64,000 bases of DNA, taken from NCBI GenBank assembly GCA_030427405.1, contig JAUHXK010000010.1, forward strand, positions 1 through 64,000, written 5' to 3'. Of this stretch, positions 61,193 through 64,000 are shown in pieces. Below the pieces are notes generated by a model. It was not told where the DNA came from. It did no database searches and was given only the letters and a program-made list of their open reading frames with translations. This DNA is from Alphaproteobacteria bacterium (GTDB taxonomy: Bacteria > Pseudomonadota > Alphaproteobacteria > Rhodobacterales > Rhodobacteraceae). Within the stretch, counting starts at the first letter, position 1, and every line of letters starts with the position of its first letter. A program made the translations under genes and the position numbers.

Positions 61193-63684
61193 TGCCGGCG
61201 GTTTCGAACCTGAGTGTCCGGTTTCGCCTTTCGGCGGCAATCGCGGTCCTGTTCGGGCTGATCGTACTGGTCAGCCTGATTGGCATGCTGGTGCTGGCCC
61301 GAACCGAGCTGTGGATGAACGTGTTGCACAAGGATACACTGGCAGAAGTGTCCGATGCGTTGGATTTGTCGAGGGAATCCGCCGACCTTGCAACCTCGGC
61401 GCCTTTTCTTCACGCGCTCTTCCCCCCGTTTCAGTTGGAACAGGAACGGGAAAAGGTGCTAGGCAACCTGGACCGGCTCGCGGCGCTTTCGGCGGGCGAC
61501 CAAGAGCTGGATTTGCCGGTTGCCCGTCTCCGCTTTGCCATCGACGACCTGACCGCGGCCCTGGCACCGCAGGCTGCCCGGCAGCTTGAATTGGACGCTA
61601 TTGACCGCGACATGGTACGGTTGAACCAGCGGTTACGACGCCTGGCCGGGGACGTGGCCCTGTCCTTGGACGAGCGCGAGGTCTGGTCCGGGTTACAGCA
61701 ACTTACCGAAAGCGCGATCGGGGCAGGGCGGGCGAATGCGCTGATAGAGCTGGGGGAATTCAGCCGCCGGTACGCCAAGCAACGCGATGCGTTGTTGCCG
61801 CGGCTTTTGCCGCCTCATGTCGAGACCCTGGCCGAGATAGAGCAGGCGAAATCGCGCAGCGAAAACCTGTTCGTTCTCAAACATCGAAATCTTGCGGCGC
61901 AATTGGATGCGGAAAATGCCTTGTTTCGCATCCGTCAGGAGGCCAGCCGCGTCAGCACCTTTGCCGAGGCAAAGGTGGCGCAGGCCGAAATGCGTCTTTC
62001 GCAGGCGCGCGCCGAGACATCCAGCAACCTTGAATTCGCCAAGAACGCATTCCTGGCCCTGACCGCAGCAAGCCTGCTGGTGGCGATTACCTCGTCGCTT
62101 TATGTGTCGCGCTACGTGGCGCGCAACCTGCAACTTATTGCGGCGGCAATGCGCAGGCTTGCCGCCGGGAACCACCGGACCGATCTGCCTCGTGGGCCAG
62201 TGTCAGAGGACGAGATCGGGCAGCTTTACGCCGCCTTTCACGTGTTTCGCGAGAGCGCCCGCAAACTGGAACGCAGAACCCGGCAGATTGGCCATCAGAA
62301 CGCGCTGTTTTCACGCGTGTTTCGCAACATCAAGGATGGTGTCGCGATTGCCTCGGCCAATGGCTGGATCGAAGCGGAAAACGACAATCTGCGGCAGCTT
62401 CTGAGGCTGCACCCCGCGGAAGAGGGCGCGCGCGCGCGGGTTCAGGACCTGATAGCGCAATCCAGATTCTCGCGCCGGACCTCGGCCAGTGAACATGGTG
62501 GGTTTGAAGAATATGCCGACCCAGCGGGCAATGTTCTAGAACTGCGACGCTCGCCCTTGCCAAACGGAGAGGAAGTCTGGCTTTTGTCAGAAACCACCGA
62601 GCGGAAAAAGGTCGAACACCGGCTTGAAGAAATTCGGCGGGTCGAGGCGCTGGGGAAGGTTTCGGGTGAGGTCGCCCATGATTTCGGCAATATCCTGTCG
62701 AGCATCTCAGGCAATTTGCACCTGCTCGAAGGCGCGGATGCCGATAAGGCCCGACATCTTCACACGCGCATAAGATCCGCGCTGGACCTGGGTGTTTCCT
62801 TGATCGAAAGACTGTTGGCCTTTGCCCGCAAGCAGCATCTGGAACCGCAGGTAACCGATATCGGAATGCTGGTCGAGGGCATGGCCGACCTGTTGGAAAT
62901 TGCAGTGCCAAGCGCGGTGTCGATGACGTTTGACGTGCCAACCGAGCCCGTTCTGGTGAAGGTCGATCCGGGTCAGCTGGAAAGCGCCGTGCTGAACCTC
63001 TGTGTCAATGCCGGGCAGGCAATCGGCGGTGCGGGGTGTATCGATGTGGTGGTAACCGGTGGGGATGAGGCGACCCTGTCGGTTCGTGACAATGGATCAG
63101 GTATGTCCCCCGAGGTGCTGCGCCACGCGACCGAGCCTTTCTACTCGAACCGGGATGACGGCAGCGGGACGGGGCTGGGCCTGTCCATGGTTGATGGCTT
63201 TGTTCATCAATCCGGTGGGCGTCTCACCCTCAGCTCCCGGACAGAACAACCGAACCGGGGCACAACGGTGACCCTTCGGTTCCCCGCCCTGGCGGATGAG
63301 GCCGCACCAGCAGGAAACATGTCGCAGCCGGGATGCGCCTTGGTGGTTGATGATGATCCCGCCTACCTGGCCTCTGCGTCCGGCAGTCTGGAGCGTATGG
63401 GATTTTTCGTTATAAGAGCGGCAAGTTTCGGCGAAGGTCGCGCGCAGTTGCAGGCCCAGGCCCAGTTGGATCTGGTGTTGAGTGACCTGAAGCTGGACAA
63501 TGGCGCCTCCGGGTGGGAAATTCTTCAACTTGGGCACAAGCTGTTTCCTGAATGCCGGCTTGTTCTGATGTCGACCCGGGAAACGCCCCGTATCCCAAAG
63601 GCGCTGGAAAACGCGCCGCGACTGGAAATTCTGACAAAGCCTGTCGCCGAGGCGAGAATGCAGAAACTGTTCATGCGTTCCTGA
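61192..63684 (+). CDS. Hybrid sensor histidine kinase
   Basis: This 830-residue inner-membrane kinase resembles the TorS type. It has TM1 near residues 14-36, a long helical periplasmic domain to about 285, TM2 at about 288-308 (FLALTAASLLVAITSSLYV), HAMP (about 310-365), a PAS-like segment (about 370-470), HisKA with His496 in EVAHDFGN, HATPase motifs NLCVNAGQA, DNGSGM and GTGLGLS, and a C-terminal receiver with VVDDDPAY and Asp765 in LVLSDLKLD. No HPt domain is visible. The receiver may therefore tune the kinase or relay through a separate HPt protein. The signal is unknown. Confidence 0.9.
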   Translation: MPAVSNLSVRFRLSAAIAVLFGLIVLVSLIGMLVLARTELWMNVLHKDTLAEVSDALDLSRESADLATSAPFLHALFPPFQLEQEREKVLGNLDRLAALSAGDQELDLPVARLRFAIDDLTAALAPQAARQLELDAIDRDMVRLNQRLRRLAGDVALSLDEREVWSGLQQLTESAIGAGRANALIELGEFSRRYAKQRDALLPRLLPPHVETLAEIEQAKSRSENLFVLKHRNLAAQLDAENALFRIRQEASRVSTFAEAKVAQAEMRLSQARAETSSNLEFAKNAFLALTAASLLVAITSSLYVSRYVARNLQLIAAAMRRLAAGNHRTDLPRGPVSEDEIGQLYAAFHVFRESARKLERRTRQIGHQNALFSRVFRNIKDGVAIASANGWIEAENDNLRQLLRLHPAEEGARARVQDLIAQSRFSRRTSASEHGGFEEYADPAGNVLELRRSPLPNGEEVWLLSETTERKKVEHRLEEIRRVEALGKVSGEVAHDFGNILSSISGNLHLLEGADADKARHLHTRIRSALDLGVSLIERLLAFARKQHLEPQVTDIGMLVEGMADLLEIAVPSAVSMTFDVPTEPVLVKVDPGQLESAVLNLCVNAGQAIGGAGCIDVVVTGGDEATLSVRDNGSGMSPEVLRHATEPFYSNRDDGSGTGLGLSMVDGFVHQSGGRLTLSSRTEQPNRGTTVTLRFPALADEAAPAGNMSQPGCALVVDDDPAYLASASGSLERMGFFVIRAASFGEGRAQLQAQAQLDLVLSDLKLDNGASGWEILQLGHKLFPECRLVLMSTRETPRIPKALENAPRLEILTKPVAEARMQKLFMRS

Positions 63685-63768
63685 TGGATTGATCTCTGTT
63701 TCTTACCCTCGGACTTTTGCATGGCCTCGTGACGAAGGCGGGCAATTGCGGCGCGGATGTTGCGGCTT

Positions 63769-64000
63769 TCACTCCGACCAGCCAGGGCGGTTCCCCAAGC
63801 GGTCAATCAGAAAGTCCATGAACACACGGGTCTTAGGCGTCAGGACGTTTGACCGTGGATACACAAGCCAAAGGACCGCCCGATCATTCTGTTTCCAATC
63901 CGGCAGGACACGCACAAGCCGGCCCGCCGCGATTTCACGTTCGATGTTCCACAGCGAATTGACTGAAATCCCGATCCCGGCAAGGGTTGCCTCGCGCTGT
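63769..64000 (-). CDS. LysR-family regulator, C-terminal part (runs off the edge)
   Basis: The minus strand from 64000 to a stop at 63769-63771 encodes 77 residues: REATLAGIGISV, then EIAAGRLVRVLPDW, AVLWLVYPRS, and TPKTRVFMDFLIDRLGN. This is the end of the LysR substrate-binding domain as seen in CrgA/DmlR-like regulators (AAxxGxGIA, GRLVxVLPDW, VYPxxxxLxPKxRxFIDFL). The DNA-binding half is outside the window. It is convergent with the hybrid kinase gene. Confidence 0.8.
   Translation of the reverse strand, partial: QREATLAGIGISVNSLWNIEREIAAGRLVRVLPDWKQNDRAVLWLVYPRSNVLTPKTRVFMDFLIDRLGNRPGWSE

Overview
The window looks like an accessory carbon-catabolism region of an alphaproteobacterium, most probably Rhodobacterales (Roseobacter group). 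This is inferred from the mix of TRAP, tripartite-tricarboxylate (TTT) and ABC sugar importers, the gene styles, and tightly packed operons joined by ATGA overlaps. No rRNA, tRNA, CRISPR array, replication gene or prophage was found. The left ~14 kb reads as visibly lower in G+C than the rest, and decayed insertion sequences lie on both sides of it.

Layout. 1-1.5 kb is a scrapyard: an IS3-family end, the tail of a DoxX-like protein, half a tyrosine recombinase, a broken IS5-type transposase and one unrecognised C-terminal fragment. 1.5-13.7 kb is a catabolic island for a deoxysugar, best read as the non-phosphorylative L-fucose route. It holds an IclR regulator, lactonase, four-gene ABC importer, enolase-superfamily acid dehydratase, mutarotase, Gfo/Idh dehydrogenase, MaoC-like protein, split UxaA-type dehydratase, 2-keto-3-deoxy-acid dehydrogenase and diketo-acid hydrolase. 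Its distal end is cut by a decayed IS3 transposase. 14.8-19 kb carries a medium-chain dehydrogenase plus KduD, a membrane-protein fragment, an HlyU-like protein and a Bcr/CflA efflux pump.

19-28.7 kb is a shikimate/dehydroshikimate module. A TIM-barrel enzyme and a flavoprotein diverge from a LysR regulator, which is followed by TctCBA, shikimate dehydrogenase and a two-domain 3-dehydroshikimate dehydratase leading to protocatechuate. 28.7-36.2 kb is an aldonate/hexuronate module: uxuBA divergent from a GntR regulator, a TRAP importer and an L-idonate/L-gulonate-type 5-dehydrogenase. Together these can feed L-gulonate to 2-keto-3-deoxygluconate. 36.4-43.5 kb is unrelated to sugars: an AraC regulator, a lipoprotein with a truncated paralogue, a tandem retropepsin-PDZ protein, a CPBP membrane protease, an SH3 secreted protein and a TAP-like alpha/beta hydrolase.

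43.7-55.5 kb encodes what appears to be a full D-apiose pathway: a RuBisCO-like protein, 3-oxo-isoapionate kinase, GntR regulator, apionolactonase, ribose-type ABC importer with a DUF2291 lipoprotein, apiose dehydrogenase and apionate oxidoisomerase. A CTGGTATRATGA element recurs in front of all three of its transcription units. 55.8-63.7 kb holds a PhnCDEE importer with a HAD phosphatase, divergent from a two-component system with a hybrid kinase. The window ends inside a LysR-type gene.
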